Source of the DNA: Chloroherpeton thalassium ATCC 35110
GTDB lineage: Bacteria; Bacteroidota; Chlorobiia; Chlorobiales; Chloroherpetonaceae
Direction: 5' to 3'
NCBI RefSeq assembly: GCF_000020525.1
Contig: NC_011026.1
Coordinates: 2,958,001-3,022,000 of the forward strand
DNA: 64,000 nt
Both the position numbers and the translations under genes were made by a program. The notes beneath the pieces were generated by a model, which did no database searches, was not told the origin of the DNA, and saw only the letters and a program-made list of their open reading frames with translations. Numbering within the stretch: position 1 is the first letter of the stretch; every line of letters starts with the position of its first letter. This document shows, one piece after another, positions 1-9,158 of the stretch.

Positions 1-2
1 GT

Positions 3-110
3 CGCTATTTTCAAAAACTCACTTGGATTCACATCTGTGGCAATTTTTATCAATATAATAATTATGCTTTACAAAATTTCAAAGTTTCGAGCTATCAGCC
101 ACTTGTATAA
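3..110 (+). CDS. possible 3' end of an unidentified gene, cut by the window edge
   Basis: A plus-strand frame is open from the window edge to a TAA at 108-110. It would encode about 35 residues rich in aromatic and polar residues, ending in SYQPLV. It stops four bases before a symmetrical terminator hairpin that also ends the convergent gene, which is the arrangement expected of two convergent genes. A second plus frame is also open across this stretch, so the choice of frame is uncertain. No family is recognised. Confidence 0.3.
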   Translation, partial: RYFQKLTWIHICGNFYQYNNYALQNFKVSSYQPLV

Positions 111-113
111 CCC

Positions 114-143
114 AAAAAAGGAGATGCCCAGCATCTCCTTTTT
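114..143. terminator. bidirectional rho-independent terminator
   Basis: An 8-bp GC-containing stem (GGAGATGC with GCATCTCC) has a 3-nt loop and is flanked by A runs on the left and T runs on the right, so it can act in both directions. It sits downstream of the minus-strand lipoprotein gene and just after the possible plus-strand gene end. Confidence 0.75.
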
Positions 144-170
144 CTTGATAACTTAAAACTTGCCGCAATT

Positions 171-365
171 TTAGTGGGCTGCTGCAGAATCAGCTGGAGT
201 TTCGCCATGACTTGCAGAATCAGCTGGTGCTTCGCTGTGTTCAGCTTCATGCTTCTCTTCTGTAACAGTAGCTTCTTTTTTCTCTTCATCTTGCTTTTCA
301 GCATTACCACAACCAAATGCGGTCAAAGAAGCAGCAACTAAAAATACGGAAAGTAACTTTTTCAT
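171..365 (-). CDS. small putative lipoprotein, Ala/Glu/His-rich
   Basis: A 64-residue protein with a typical lipoprotein signal: positively charged start (MKKLL), hydrophobic core and a lipobox-like stretch ending in cysteine at about residue 19 (TAFGC). The mature part is short, highly charged and low in complexity, with two copies of an ADSAxHGE/ADSAAAH-like unit that reflects a short direct repeat in the DNA. The start has a GAGG Shine-Dalgarno sequence 9 nt upstream, and a strong terminator follows. The product is probably anchored to a membrane facing the periplasm. The function is unknown, and such tails occur in many unrelated small lipoproteins. Confidence 0.65.
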   Translation of the reverse strand: MKKLLSVFLVAASLTAFGCGNAEKQDEEKKEATVTEEKHEAEHSEAPADSASHGETPADSAAAH

Positions 366-825
366 AATTTGTGTCCTCGCTTTTTTTGTTTAAACCCCAG
401 CTTTCACCAGGGATATGTTTACACTTTTTCTAAATTGTTTTTGAGGTAATTCAGATAACCGACTGAAGCACTTGCGGCTATATATTTTTTCTAATTTTAA
501 ATCGGGTCAAATTTACGACAAGCCCTAATATTCTCCAAGCCCCAATTCCATATCTATATGGATATCGAATTACGGAATATGGCAAACACACTGCCTTTTT
601 ATAAAAGAAACTGCCCCCTTGTTGAGATATCCTAACCACTAAAATACTTTACAAGTCAAGCTGGCACGAAAAGAATTCTTACCCTCAGTGGCCTTGTTCA
701 AAAAAGCGCTTTAGTGCAACGCTCAGAAAAAACAAATACCCGATCAGAACCTTTTTTACTAATTTTGTAGCTGTTCAGTTTTTTGTTTTCTCTCTCATTT
801 TTGCATTCAAACACTTGCAAACGCG
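366..825. other. 460-bp intergenic region
   Basis: No convincing gene was found. The right end lies downstream of the minus-strand metallohydrolase gene, and the left end should hold the promoter of the small lipoprotein gene. A minus-strand frame running from 925 to 698 into the hydrolase is rejected because it is mostly antisense-frame coding with unnatural composition. Confidence 0.5.
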
Positions 826-1665
826 CTACCCAATTGTGACGCGAGCTCCAATTCGATAACCTTTTTCTGTTTTGATAGGAAATCCCGCTTCGGTTTCGAG
901 ATCGTGCTGAAACACAAGTAGCCAATCTTCACGAATAGCTTGGTCTAACAAAGTTTTCTTTTCTGCCATCAGGTCTAACGGAAATAAGTCGTATCCCATA
1001 ACCCAAGCGAGCGGGGCATGCGCCGTGGTTGGAATTAAGTCGGCACAGAAGCACACTGTTTTGTCACCGTCGGACACTTTCACGAGCTGCTGACCTCTGG
1101 TATGAGCATGAGAAACAATTGTGAAAACACCCGGAAATAATTCAAGATTTCCGTTAATTTTTTTCAACTTTCCGGAGTCTTGCAGAGGCAAAAGGTTTTC
1201 TTTTAAATAACTGGCTTTTTCGCGCGGATTTGCGTTCATCGCCCAATCAAAATTTTCTTCTTGAACATAAAAAGTCGCGTTCGGGAAAGCAAGGTCGCTT
1301 TTTCCATCCACATATTTGATGGCTCCGCCTACATGATCAAAATGCAAATGCGTAATAATTACATCGGTGATATCTGCCAAAGACAGATCATGTTTGGCTA
1401 AATTTTCTTCCAAAAAAGATTCCGAGACTTGATAAATTTCCTGATATTTTTCCGACCATTTTTGCCCGACACCCGCATCCACCAAAATGTGCCGGCCTTC
1501 ACCGGAAATTAAAAGCGCCCTGGCAGCAAGCGTAACTCGATTCTGTTCGTCAGCCGGAAACTTTTTTTCCCAAAGTGTTTTGGGCACTGTGCCAAACATT
1601 GCGCCCCCATCCAAAGCAAATGTCTCGCACAAAATCGCATGAACTTGATAATTTCCTATTTTCAT
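826..1665 (-). CDS. metallo-beta-lactamase-fold hydrolase
   Basis: About 279 residues from the chosen ATG at 1665; an in-frame ATG six codons upstream (1683) is possible, but related proteins usually begin at MKIGNY. The MBL metal-binding signature THLHFDHVGG is present, followed by a later His (SHAHTRGQ) and an Asp (FCADLIP), so a binuclear metal site is expected. The length and the start (FALDGGAMFG) match the lactonase-like, quorum-quenching AttM/AiiA-related branch, but the substrate cannot be told from sequence. The gene starts directly downstream of the rplS terminator, leaving almost no room for a separate promoter. It is probably cytoplasmic, as no signal peptide is seen. Confidence 0.85.
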   Translation of the reverse strand: MKIGNYQVHAILCETFALDGGAMFGTVPKTLWEKKFPADEQNRVTLAARALLISGEGRHILVDAGVGQKWSEKYQEIYQVSESFLEENLAKHDLSLADITDVIITHLHFDHVGGAIKYVDGKSDLAFPNATFYVQEENFDWAMNANPREKASYLKENLLPLQDSGKLKKINGNLELFPGVFTIVSHAHTRGQQLVKVSDGDKTVCFCADLIPTTAHAPLAWVMGYDLFPLDLMAEKKTLLDQAIREDWLLVFQHDLETEAGFPIKTEKGYRIGARVTIG

Positions 1666-1691
1666 CTTTTCTAATGGTTGCATTTCAAAAT

Positions 1692-1715
1692 AAAAAAAGC
1701 CCGATAACGGGCTTT
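1692..1715 (-). terminator. rho-independent terminator of the rplS operon
   Basis: On the minus strand an 8-bp stem (AAAGCCCG with CGGGCTTT) closes a 4-nt loop and is followed by seven T residues. It lies 35 bp after the rplS stop codon and ends just before the metallohydrolase start. Confidence 0.85.
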
Positions 1716-1749
1716 AATATAAAAGGTATTTTCAAAGATACAGCAACAG

Positions 1750-2115
1750 TTACGCCATTTCTGAGTTTGTTGTTTTTTCTTTGATTTTCATTGCGGCCTT
1801 ACCGGTACGGTTGCGCATGTAGAAGAGTTTTGCACGACGAACTTTACCGCGCTTAACCACTTCTATTTTTTCAATAATCGGAGAATGAAGCGGAATAATA
1901 CGCTCAACACCGACACCGTGAGAAATCTTGCGAACTGTGATGGTCTTCGACATGCCCACGCCGCGAATGCTGATTAAAATTCCCTGAAAAAGCTGTAAGC
2001 GCTCTTTATCCCCTTCAACAACTTTTACATGAACCTTTAACGTATCTCCAGGATGAATCTCCGGTATGTCGGCTCTCATTTGAGCGGCTTCTACCAGTTT
2101 AATCTTCTCGTTCAT
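1750..2115 (-). CDS. rplS: 50S ribosomal protein L19
   Basis: A 121-residue basic protein with the L19 signatures [13 protein letters not shown] near the N-terminus and [16 protein letters not shown] near the C-terminus. L19 sits at the interface of the 30S and 50S subunits. It is the last gene of the ffh-rpsP-rimM-trmD-rplS block, 29 bp after trmD, and a strong terminator follows. The length is normal for the family. Confidence 0.98.
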   Translation of the reverse strand: MNEKIKLVEAAQMRADIPEIHPGDTLKVHVKVVEGDKERLQLFQGILISIRGVGMSKTITVRKISHGVGVERIIPLHSPIIEKIEVVKRGKVRRAKLFYMRNRTGKAAMKIKEKTTNSEMA

Positions 2116-2144
2116 GGCTTTGCAATCAGTTAAGTTTTAAGTTA

Positions 2145-2831
2145 CTACAAATTTATATCCTTTAATAAATCAGGGCGGCGTTGTCGGGTGCGCTCTATCG
2201 CATTCTCCAAACGCCATTCTTCTATTTTTTTATGATTTCCCGAAAGCAACACATCGGGAACTTTCATGCCGCGAAATTCCGACGGTCTTGTGTAATGCGC
2301 ACAATCCAATTTTCCATCTTGAAAAGAGTCCGTTAGCATAGATTCCTCGTCGTGCAGCACGCCTGGAAGCAGCCGTGCGACTGAATCCAAAAAAATGAGT
2401 GCGGGTAATTCTCCACCCGACAGCACAAAATCGCCGAGCGAAATCTCTTTTGTTATCAACGTCTCACGAATCCGCTCATCGATAGCTTTGTAGTGGCCGC
2501 AAAGCAAAATCAAATTTCGGTCTAACGCATGACGATTCGCTTCACTTTGATTGAACTGTTTCCCGTCTGGAGTAAAAAAAATCACTTCGTCATAGTCGCG
2601 ATCGGCTTTCAGCTTTTCAATGCAAGCAAAAACCGGTTCTACTCTAAGCACCATGCCTGCGCCGCCACCGAACGGCGTGTCATCGACTTGCTTATACTTG
2701 CCTAATCCGTACTCGCGCAAGCTATGCACATGCAGCTGGAGCCGTTGTTTTTCTCGCGCAATCCGCAATAGTCCGTTTGCGAGCGGGCTATCAAAGAAAT
2801 CGGGAAGGACGGAAATAATATCAACTCGCAT
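2145..2831 (-). CDS. trmD: tRNA (guanine37-N1)-methyltransferase
   Basis: A 228-residue SPOUT-class enzyme that methylates G37 next to the anticodon, using S-adenosylmethionine, and so prevents +1 frameshifting. The N-terminus ([13 protein letters not shown]) and the knotted SAM site ([13 protein letters not shown], then [15 protein letters not shown]) are typical of TrmD. It lies between rimM and rplS, its normal position in bacterial operons, and is probably co-transcribed with them. Confidence 0.97.
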
Positions 2832-2867
2832 GACAATACAATCTTAAAGACTCGGGCGCGTTATCGC

Positions 2868-3374
2868 TTATAAAAATTCTTCAAATCGCCGAACCGTAAC
2901 GCGCTTGTTTTCAACATCAACCTTCACGATAAAATCGTCAATCGCCGGAATTAAAACCTTTTGTTTGTCCGCCGTCTCAATTTCATAGACATCACATGAC
3001 GGCATGTGTTGCAAATCCACTAATCGACCTAACAGCTTTTCATTTTCGTCGAGCACCGCTAAGCCAATCAACTCATGCAGATAAGCAAAATCGCCTTTGA
3101 CTCTCATCAATTGCGATTCATCCACGAATAAAAATTGGCCTTTCAGCAAATCTGCAGACTCAACCGAATCAACGCCGTCCAAAAGCAAAAACGCAAATCC
3201 TTTATGAATTTTTGCCGCGAGAACCTGCACTTTATGAGCGTCTCGCTCTGTTTTGCCTAAATAGTAACTTTTTCGCTCAAGAAAGCTTTCGGGAAAATCC
3301 GTGATAACTCGCACTTTCACTTCCCCTTTTAAGCCTCTACTCTTGAGAATTTCACCAACGACAAACAAATTCAT
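2868..3374 (-). CDS. rimM: ribosome maturation factor RimM
   Basis: A 168-residue two-domain protein: an N-terminal RimM beta-barrel (VVGEILKSRGLKGEVKV) and a C-terminal PRC-barrel region (LIGLAVLDENEKLLGRLVD). RimM helps assemble the 30S head around S19. It is placed between rpsP and trmD as usual. A stem-loop at 3414-3441 separates it from rpsP, so its expression could be lower than that of the ribosomal proteins. Confidence 0.95.
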   Translation of the reverse strand: MNLFVVGEILKSRGLKGEVKVRVITDFPESFLERKSYYLGKTERDAHKVQVLAAKIHKGFAFLLLDGVDSVESADLLKGQFLFVDESQLMRVKGDFAYLHELIGLAVLDENEKLLGRLVDLQHMPSCDVYEIETADKQKVLIPAIDDFIVKVDVENKRVTVRRFEEFL

Positions 3375-3413
3375 AAAATCACGATTGCCCTAAATGCTAA
3401 GTTCAACCAATGA

Positions 3414-3441
3414 GAAAGGGCTTTTAATAAAAAGCCCTTTC
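3414..3441 (-). terminator. stem-loop between rpsP and rimM (partial terminator or processing site)
   Basis: A perfect 11-bp stem (GAAAGGGCTTT with its complement) closes a 6-nt loop inside the operon, about 30 bp after the rpsP stop. No long T tract follows on the minus strand, so attenuation, RNA processing or mRNA stabilisation is as likely as full termination. Confidence 0.55.
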
Positions 3442-3473
3442 CCAACGAAAGTATTTTACTTCAGGATCAAAAA

Positions 3474-3881
3474 CTATCCTGCTGATTCTTTTTCTTTAGC
3501 TTCAGCTTCTTTTTTGCGCTTGCGACGAATGGCTTTTCTATCAAGGCCACGCTTCAAACGAGAATCGTTGCGCTGCTGCCAAGTTTCCATCTCCGTGCCA
3601 ATTTCTTCCTCGCTCTTCCCTTTAATTCTCATGTAATTTTCATAGAGCATACCGGTGCGACGAATCAAAGCTTTAGCCGTATCAGTCGGCTGAGCACCTA
3701 CGGATAACCAGTACATCAAGCGTTCGCGATTGAATGTAAGCTGATGTGGTTTACGGGTCGGTTCATAACGACCGAGAACTTCAAGAAAGCGTCCGTCACG
3801 ACGCGCTCTTGCGTCCGCTGCAACAATCTGATAAATAGGCAGCTTCTTTCTTCCGATTCTTCTAAGGCGAATTTTAACCAA
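3474..3881 (-). CDS. rpsP: 30S ribosomal protein S16 with extended C-terminal tail
   Basis: The first about 80 residues are a standard S16 domain ([46 protein letters not shown]). At 135 residues it is longer than the usual 80-90; the extra part is a charged Lys/Arg/Glu-rich tail likely to be helical and extended on the ribosome surface. It is the second gene of the ffh operon, 44 bp after ffh. Confidence 0.97.
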   Translation of the reverse strand: MVKIRLRRIGRKKLPIYQIVAADARARRDGRFLEVLGRYEPTRKPHQLTFNRERLMYWLSVGAQPTDTAKALIRRTGMLYENYMRIKGKSEEEIGTEMETWQQRNDSRLKRGLDRKAIRRKRKKEAEAKEKESAG

Positions 3882-3925
3882 TGCTAACTTCCGATTTTAA
3901 TTAATGATAACACAGTTCAAATATT

Positions 3926-5275
3926 CTATGGCTGCATTAACCGGTTAAACGGTATGTTTTGTGCAGTAATTTTTCGTCCCGACTTAGCCATTTTGGTAAC
4001 GGACTTCATCATTTTCTTCATTTCCATGAATTGCTTGAGCAGCATATTCACATCTTGAACCCGCGTGCCACTTCCTTTGGCAATGCGAGAACGACGACTT
4101 CCGTTAATAATTCCCGGCTTTTGGCGTTCATCTTTGGTCATAGAGTTGATAATTGCTTCTATCACCTTCAGGTTGGATTCGTCAATTTCCTGTTTGGGAA
4201 CAACTTTGCTAAGTCCCGGAATCATGTCGATCAAGTTTTGCAACGAACCCATCTTTTTGAGTTCCTGCAACTGCTCGTAAAAATCTTCCAGGTTGAATTC
4301 ATTTTCAATGAGGCGCTTTTGGAGTTTTTGGGTTTTCTCCAAGTCCAAAGTTTCTTGGGCTTTTTCAACGAAGCTAACAATATCGCCCATACCCAAGATG
4401 CGTTGCGCCATACGCTCAGGGTAGAAAATATCCAAGTCATCGACTTTTTCACCCTGACTGAGAAACTTAATCGGCTTGTCGACAACGGTCTTAATGGAAA
4501 GTGCCGCACCGCCGCGCGTGTCGCCGTCCATTTTGGTGAGAACCACACCGTCAAAATCGAGCCGGTCGTTGAAGACCTTCGCGGTATTAACGGCTTCCTG
4601 ACCGATCATCGAATCAACTACGAAGAGAATTTCCTCTGGGCTCAGCTCTCTTTTAAGCCTTTCTGCCTCAGCCATCATCTCTTCATCTATTTGCAAGCGG
4701 CCCGCCGTATCGACGATAGCCACATTTTTTGAATTTTGCTTCGCAAATTCAATTCCTTGCTTTGCAGCTTTGAGCGCGTCTTTTTCTTCAATAGAAAAAA
4801 CAGGAACACCTATTTGCGCCCCAAGTGTTTTCAACTGTTCGATCGCCGCTGGACGATACACGTCTGCTGCAATTAAAAGCGGCGCACGCCCTTTTTTCTT
4901 TAAGAGGTTTGCAAGTTTGGCTGTAAATGTGGTTTTACCAGAACCTTGAAGGCCGGCAACCATTATTACAGCAGGCATGCGAGAGGTTTTCAAATTAATA
5001 TCTTTCTGCTCCCCGCCCATGGCTTTCACCAACTCATCATGGACAATTTTAACAATCATCTGAGCTGGAGAAACACTTTTTATAACCTCTTCGCCGAGCG
5101 CTTGCTTTCTAACTTGCTCAACAAAATTTTTGGTGACTTTATAGTTCACATCGGCATCCAGCAAAGCACGCTTAATATCGCGCATTGCCATACCAATGTT
5201 AATTTCGTTGATTTTCGCTTGACCTGAAAGCTTTTTTAAAGCGTGCTCAAGCTTGTCGCTTAATGATTCAAACAT
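3926..5275 (-). CDS. ffh: signal recognition particle GTPase Ffh (SRP54)
   Basis: A 449-residue protein with the N-helical bundle (about 1-90), the GTPase G domain with P-loop GLQGSGKTT at residues 108-116, DTAGR and [10 protein letters not shown] motifs, and a methionine-rich M domain at the end ([17 protein letters not shown]) that binds SRP RNA and signal sequences. It targets nascent membrane proteins to the translocon together with FtsY. It is the first gene of the ffh-rpsP-rimM-trmD-rplS block. No SRP RNA gene was noticed nearby. Confidence 0.98.
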   Translation of the reverse strand: MFESLSDKLEHALKKLSGQAKINEINIGMAMRDIKRALLDADVNYKVTKNFVEQVRKQALGEEVIKSVSPAQMIVKIVHDELVKAMGGEQKDINLKTSRMPAVIMVAGLQGSGKTTFTAKLANLLKKKGRAPLLIAADVYRPAAIEQLKTLGAQIGVPVFSIEEKDALKAAKQGIEFAKQNSKNVAIVDTAGRLQIDEEMMAEAERLKRELSPEEILFVVDSMIGQEAVNTAKVFNDRLDFDGVVLTKMDGDTRGGAALSIKTVVDKPIKFLSQGEKVDDLDIFYPERMAQRILGMGDIVSFVEKAQETLDLEKTQKLQKRLIENEFNLEDFYEQLQELKKMGSLQNLIDMIPGLSKVVPKQEIDESNLKVIEAIINSMTKDERQKPGIINGSRRSRIAKGSGTRVQDVNMLLKQFMEMKKMMKSVTKMAKSGRKITAQNIPFNRLMQP

Positions 5276-5431
5276 ACGCTAACTAACTCTTCAAAAAATG
5301 CTGCTTCAAAGAAGTAAGCCGTAAATATAAAAAAAAGCTACAAACTCAAAGCGTCAACTGCGGATAAAAACACCTTGAGTGTGTAACTTTTTTATTTTTT
5401 ATTTCCCCTAAAAAACCTTGAACAAATTCCT

Positions 5432-5458
5432 ATCGCTCCCCTTAAAAAGGAGAGCGAT
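5432..5458. terminator. stem-loop downstream of the small 5.5-kb gene
   Basis: A 12-bp inverted repeat with one mismatch (ATCGCTCCCCTT with AAGGAGAGCGAT) closes a 3-nt loop in the 258-bp gap before ffh. No T tract follows on the minus strand, so it is only a possible terminator for the small gene at 5534-5758. Confidence 0.4.
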
Positions 5459-5533
5459 TTAGCATTTACAACTTTTTCCGGCCAATAGGCAAAAAATGAA
5501 ATAGCTTTTTAGATTTTACTACCATTCCAGAAA

Positions 5534-5758
5534 TCATTTTCTGTAAACGATTTTGCGAATGGTATCAAATTGCAAGTAGGGATATTCAACTTGAACTCGC
5601 TCGATTGCGTCCGCTGCCGAAAGCTTCAGCGAACGCGCATGTCTAAATATTTGGCGAATATGATAATCGCGAAGCTGCTTCTCATCAAGAAGGCGGTTTG
5701 CACGGAGTTGTGTGAAAATTTCGTCGGAAACAAATTCAGATATTGGGTTGCGCATCAT
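5534..5758 (-). CDS. conserved-looking small hypothetical protein
   Basis: A 74-residue soluble basic protein beginning MMRNPISEFVSDEIF, apparently all helical, with an RNRLLDEKQLRDYHIR-like helix pair. The start has a strong GGAGGT Shine-Dalgarno sequence about 9 nt upstream, which is the main reason to believe the gene. No family is recognised; a small DNA- or protein-binding helical protein is a guess. It is divergent from the M16 peptidase operon and separated from ffh by 258 bp. Confidence 0.6.
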   Translation of the reverse strand: MMRNPISEFVSDEIFTQLRANRLLDEKQLRDYHIRQIFRHARSLKLSAADAIERVQVEYPYLQFDTIRKIVYRK

Positions 5759-6173
5759 AAGACTACCTCCACAGGTTGCTTCAAAATTATTTGGTTATTT
5801 GTAAAAACGTTTGAAACTGTACCAGTTTTTCGATGCGCTGCTCCTTTTCACCTAACGGTTATTTTCTAAAAAAATTGCGGGGACCGAAAATTAAACTTGA
5901 GTTACGCAACAGAAGCTTTCTTTGTTTCCTGTCTCCCCGAAAGTGTGTACAATAATAATTAATTCGTCTGATTTATTCAACTTTCTGTCAAGGCATAAAT
6001 TTATACATTTCTCAAAAACACTGCATTTAGGCCACGTAGGGGAAATGTTAATCGTTTTTTTACACAACTCGCGCCCATCACTAAACCCAGGCTTTCTCAA
6101 ACACTTTAACAGTTTTCCACTTTTTCCTGTTAATTTGGAAAAAAACAATGGAACACCTTACCGCTATGCTTTC
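5759..6173. other. 415-bp divergent intergenic region
   Basis: This lies between the small minus-strand gene and the plus-strand peptidase pair. Open frames cross it on both strands (plus frame extending upstream from 6174 to 5922, minus frame 6148-5891), but neither has a ribosome site or natural protein composition. It should hold the promoters for both flanking units; no clear -10/-35 pair could be assigned. Confidence 0.5.
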
Positions 6174-7550
6174 ATGAAACGGCTCTTGCAAAAAACGCTT
6201 TTCTCGCTCATGCTTTGCGGCCTGTCGCTGTTGCAGATTCAATGCTCGTCAGTTATGCCGAGAAGTTTTTCGGAGGAAAACCGAACCGAATTTGATTTGG
6301 AAAACGGACTGCATGTGATTTTGCATCGGGAAAATTCCGTTCCGATTCTTTCGGCCTATATGCTCTATCATGTCGGAAGCAAGGACGAAGACCCGCAAAA
6401 AACCGGCTTCGCACACTTTTTTGAGCATCTCATGTTTTCCGGCACGAAGCATATTTTGCGCGACGAACTTTCCGAATTTGTCACCGGCGCGGGCGGCACA
6501 ATGAACGCCGTGACCGATTACGATTACACGAGCTACTATATTAATATACCCGCCAACGAACTTCGGCTTGCCCTCTGGATTCTTTCCGAGCAAATGTTTA
6601 ACCTTGAAATTGACTCGTTCAGCGTGGAGACCGAGCGCCGCGCGATTCGCGAGGAACGCCGAATGCGTTACGATAATCAACCTTACGGCTCGGTCTATGA
6701 AGAATTGGTTTCACTCGTTTTCGCCGGCTCGCCTTATTCGTGGGTCCCCATCGGCTCGGTGCAATACATCGATGAGGCTGCGCCGTCCGAGTTTCAGGCG
6801 TTTTACAAAACTTACTACGCGCCGAACAATGCCACGCTCGTTCTCGCCGGCGATTTTGACACCGAAGAAGCTCGGGCGCTGGTGAGTGCCTATTTTGGAG
6901 ACATCCCGAAAGGGGAAAAGATTCAAAGGCCGCGGGTTCGATTAAGCCCGCCGGATTCGCTTCAAAAAATCAAAATTGTGGAGAAGCCGACCACGCCGCT
7001 TCCGGCAGCGATTTATGCGTGGCAAAGCGTTCCGCAAACGCATTCCGACCGGTTGCCGCTCACGCTTTTGCGCGACATTTTGGCAAACGGCGAAAGCTCG
7101 CGGCTTTACCGAAAATTCGTGTATGAAACCGAACTTGCCGCCGAAGTGTCCGCGATTTCTTTTTCGCTCGAACAGACCGGACTTTTCGCAATTTTCATCG
7201 CTGGCAATGCGCAGAGCGAATTTTCCACGCTGGACAGCTTGCTTTTTGCCGAAACGGAAAAGCTGCTCGGCGGCGATATTTCCGAAACGGAATTGCAAAA
7301 GGCGATTAACCGAAAAAAAACGCACGAGGCCTCGGCCTACGGCACCATGTTCAACCGCGCCGCCGCACTTGCCAAAAACCACGCGCTCCAAACCGCCGCA
7401 TCGGAAAATGCCGCGCAGAACGACGACGCGACGGAATTGGAAGACATCACGCCCGAAATGCTGAAAGCCATCGCAAGAAAATACTTTTCCCGAGACCGCT
7501 GCTTTCGACTTTATTACCCGCGATTTTCACCTGAAATAAAAAATCAATGA
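6174..7550 (+). CDS. M16 family zinc metallopeptidase, catalytic partner, lipoprotein
   Basis: A 458-residue protein. The start at 6174 is preferred over an upstream frame extension because it gives a clean signal peptide (MKRLLQKTLFSLMLCG) ending in a lipobox-like LQIQC. The inverted zinc motif HFFEH is at residues 81-85, with the downstream acidic ligand expected in the ERRAIREERR region, so this is the active partner. Family members degrade or process peptides in the periplasm, usually as a dimer with an inactive partner. Its stop overlaps the start of the next gene (ATGA). Confidence 0.9.
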   Translation: MKRLLQKTLFSLMLCGLSLLQIQCSSVMPRSFSEENRTEFDLENGLHVILHRENSVPILSAYMLYHVGSKDEDPQKTGFAHFFEHLMFSGTKHILRDELSEFVTGAGGTMNAVTDYDYTSYYINIPANELRLALWILSEQMFNLEIDSFSVETERRAIREERRMRYDNQPYGSVYEELVSLVFAGSPYSWVPIGSVQYIDEAAPSEFQAFYKTYYAPNNATLVLAGDFDTEEARALVSAYFGDIPKGEKIQRPRVRLSPPDSLQKIKIVEKPTTPLPAAIYAWQSVPQTHSDRLPLTLLRDILANGESSRLYRKFVYETELAAEVSAISFSLEQTGLFAIFIAGNAQSEFSTLDSLLFAETEKLLGGDISETELQKAINRKKTHEASAYGTMFNRAAALAKNHALQTAASENAAQNDDATELEDITPEMLKAIARKYFSRDRCFRLYYPRFSPEIKNQ

Positions 7551-8995
7551 AACGCTTTTTGTTTATCCTGACGCTCGTCGGGGCGGTGATTTTTTGCCCC
7601 GCACGGCTTTCGGCGCAAATTCAAATCGATCGAGTGATGAAGCCCGAATCGGGCGATTTGCCCGAAGCCGTTTTTCCCGCCACGCACGAATTTGAACTTT
7701 CCAACGGCTTAAAAGTTTTTTACATCCGTTCCGATCGGCAGGCCACAACAATGCTGCAACTGATCATCAAAAACATCCATGCGTTTGGCGAAAATAGCCC
7801 AGCCGTCGCCGATTTCGCCGCCGTCATGCTCGGCAAAGGGACTGAGGAGCAAAGCGCGACTCGGTTTGCCGAAGCCGTCGATTTTCTCGGCGCAAGCTTT
7901 TCCGCCGCCGCATTTGAGGACGGCCTTGTCGTTCAAGGCTTCACGCTTTCGGAATTTTTGCCCGATTTTCTCCCGCTTTTTTCCGAAGCAATCTTGAAAC
8001 CGGCGTTTCAAAGCGAAGAACTTGAAAAGGAAAAAAAGACCGCTCGCTCGGTGTTGCGCGCCAAACACCAAGAACCGGCTTGGCTTGCCGGCGCATTGTT
8101 TCAAAAGCTTATGTTCGGCAAGCATCCATACGGCAGCGTCCTCACGCCGGAAATCATCGACTCGATTGAATGCGAAAGTTTGAAAAAATTTCACGACGCG
8201 CTGTTCGTTCCGCAAAATGCGTCGCTCGGCGTGGTGAGCGATTTGCCGAAAGACGAAATGGCCGATGCGCTCGAGGAGGCGTTTGCCTGTTGGAAAAACG
8301 AACCGGCGACGCAGGAAACGGCGCAAACCGAAAAGTTGCCGCACACCGAAGGCATTTCGCTCAACTTCGTCCATCGTCCGGGTTCGGTGCAATCGCACAT
8401 TTTGTTCGGATTTAAAACATTTCCGTTTGCCGATACGAACAAAGCGGCCTTTAGCCTTGTCGGCGCGGCATTTGGTAGCGGATATACGGGGCGCTTGCCC
8501 TATATTTTTCGCGAACTCAAGGGCTGGTCGTATGAAACCAACGCCGCCGGTTTGCATTACAAGGACGCGGGCGTTTATGTCGTCAGTTCCGATGTGGCGG
8601 TTCAGGTGACGGCGGAGGCAGTCTATGAAATTTTGTTCCAACTCAATCGGATGAAATCCGAAGCCATGAGCGAACGCGAGCTGACGTTGCAAAAAGATTT
8701 CACGCGCGGGCGATTTCTTTTCAGCCTTGAAGAGCCGGCCACGCTCGTTTCGCGTGCGCTTGAGTTGGATTTGTATCAACTGCCGAAAAATTATTTTGAG
8801 TCGTTTCAACAAAGCATTCACGCATTAAGTCCCGAACACGCGTTTGAACTTGCAAAAAGGTATTTTGACACGGAAAATTTTATCGTCGTAATCGTCGGCG
8901 ACGGCTCGGTTTTAAAAGAAGAATTGGAAGAGCTGGGCGAATTTCAATTTTTCAACACGGCGTTTCAGCCGATCAATCCGATTTTTGAACGATGA
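7547..8995 (+). CDS. M16 family peptidase-like protein, non-catalytic partner
   Basis: A 482-residue protein with a cleavable-type signal peptide (MKRFLFILTLVGAVIF to about residue 24). It has the M16 two-domain fold (FELSNGLKVFYIRSD at the start of the first domain, HPYGSVLTPEIIDSI later), but the HxxEH zinc motif is absent; the equivalent region reads ADFAAVMLGKGTEE. It is therefore likely the inactive chamber-forming partner of the preceding gene, with which it overlaps by 4 bp, an arrangement that favours translational coupling. Confidence 0.9.
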   Translation: MKRFLFILTLVGAVIFCPARLSAQIQIDRVMKPESGDLPEAVFPATHEFELSNGLKVFYIRSDRQATTMLQLIIKNIHAFGENSPAVADFAAVMLGKGTEEQSATRFAEAVDFLGASFSAAAFEDGLVVQGFTLSEFLPDFLPLFSEAILKPAFQSEELEKEKKTARSVLRAKHQEPAWLAGALFQKLMFGKHPYGSVLTPEIIDSIECESLKKFHDALFVPQNASLGVVSDLPKDEMADALEEAFACWKNEPATQETAQTEKLPHTEGISLNFVHRPGSVQSHILFGFKTFPFADTNKAAFSLVGAAFGSGYTGRLPYIFRELKGWSYETNAAGLHYKDAGVYVVSSDVAVQVTAEAVYEILFQLNRMKSEAMSERELTLQKDFTRGRFLFSLEEPATLVSRALELDLYQLPKNYFESFQQSIHALSPEHAFELAKRYFDTENFIVVIVGDGSVLKEELEELGEFQFFNTAFQPINPIFER

Positions 8996-9158
8996 TCTTT
9001 TTGGCGAATTGACAGAGAATTTTTCCAAAATGGAAAAAATAAGTCGAGGAATGACAGGGGAAACATTGAAATGACATAGTTTTTGCTGTTGAAAACCGAG
9101 ACCAAAAACGGCGTTGCTTCAATCATGTATTTTAAAACACTTATTTTTTAGCAAAACA

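Noticed and set aside
600-660. tRNA-like D-arm sequence (minus strand AGTGGTTAGGAT)
   Set aside because: Only the D-arm resembles a tRNA; no anticodon or T arm can be built around it.
3959-4732. Long plus-strand open frame opposite ffh
   Set aside because: It is entirely antisense to the conserved ffh gene; its composition is an artefact of ffh codon use.
5922-6173. N-terminal extension of the M16 peptidase
   Set aside because: It would place a signal peptide inside the protein; the start at 6174 gives a normal lipoprotein signal.
7709-8821. 370-codon minus-strand frame opposite the M16 partner gene
   Set aside because: It is antisense to a clear M16 gene, Arg/Phe-rich and without family resemblance.
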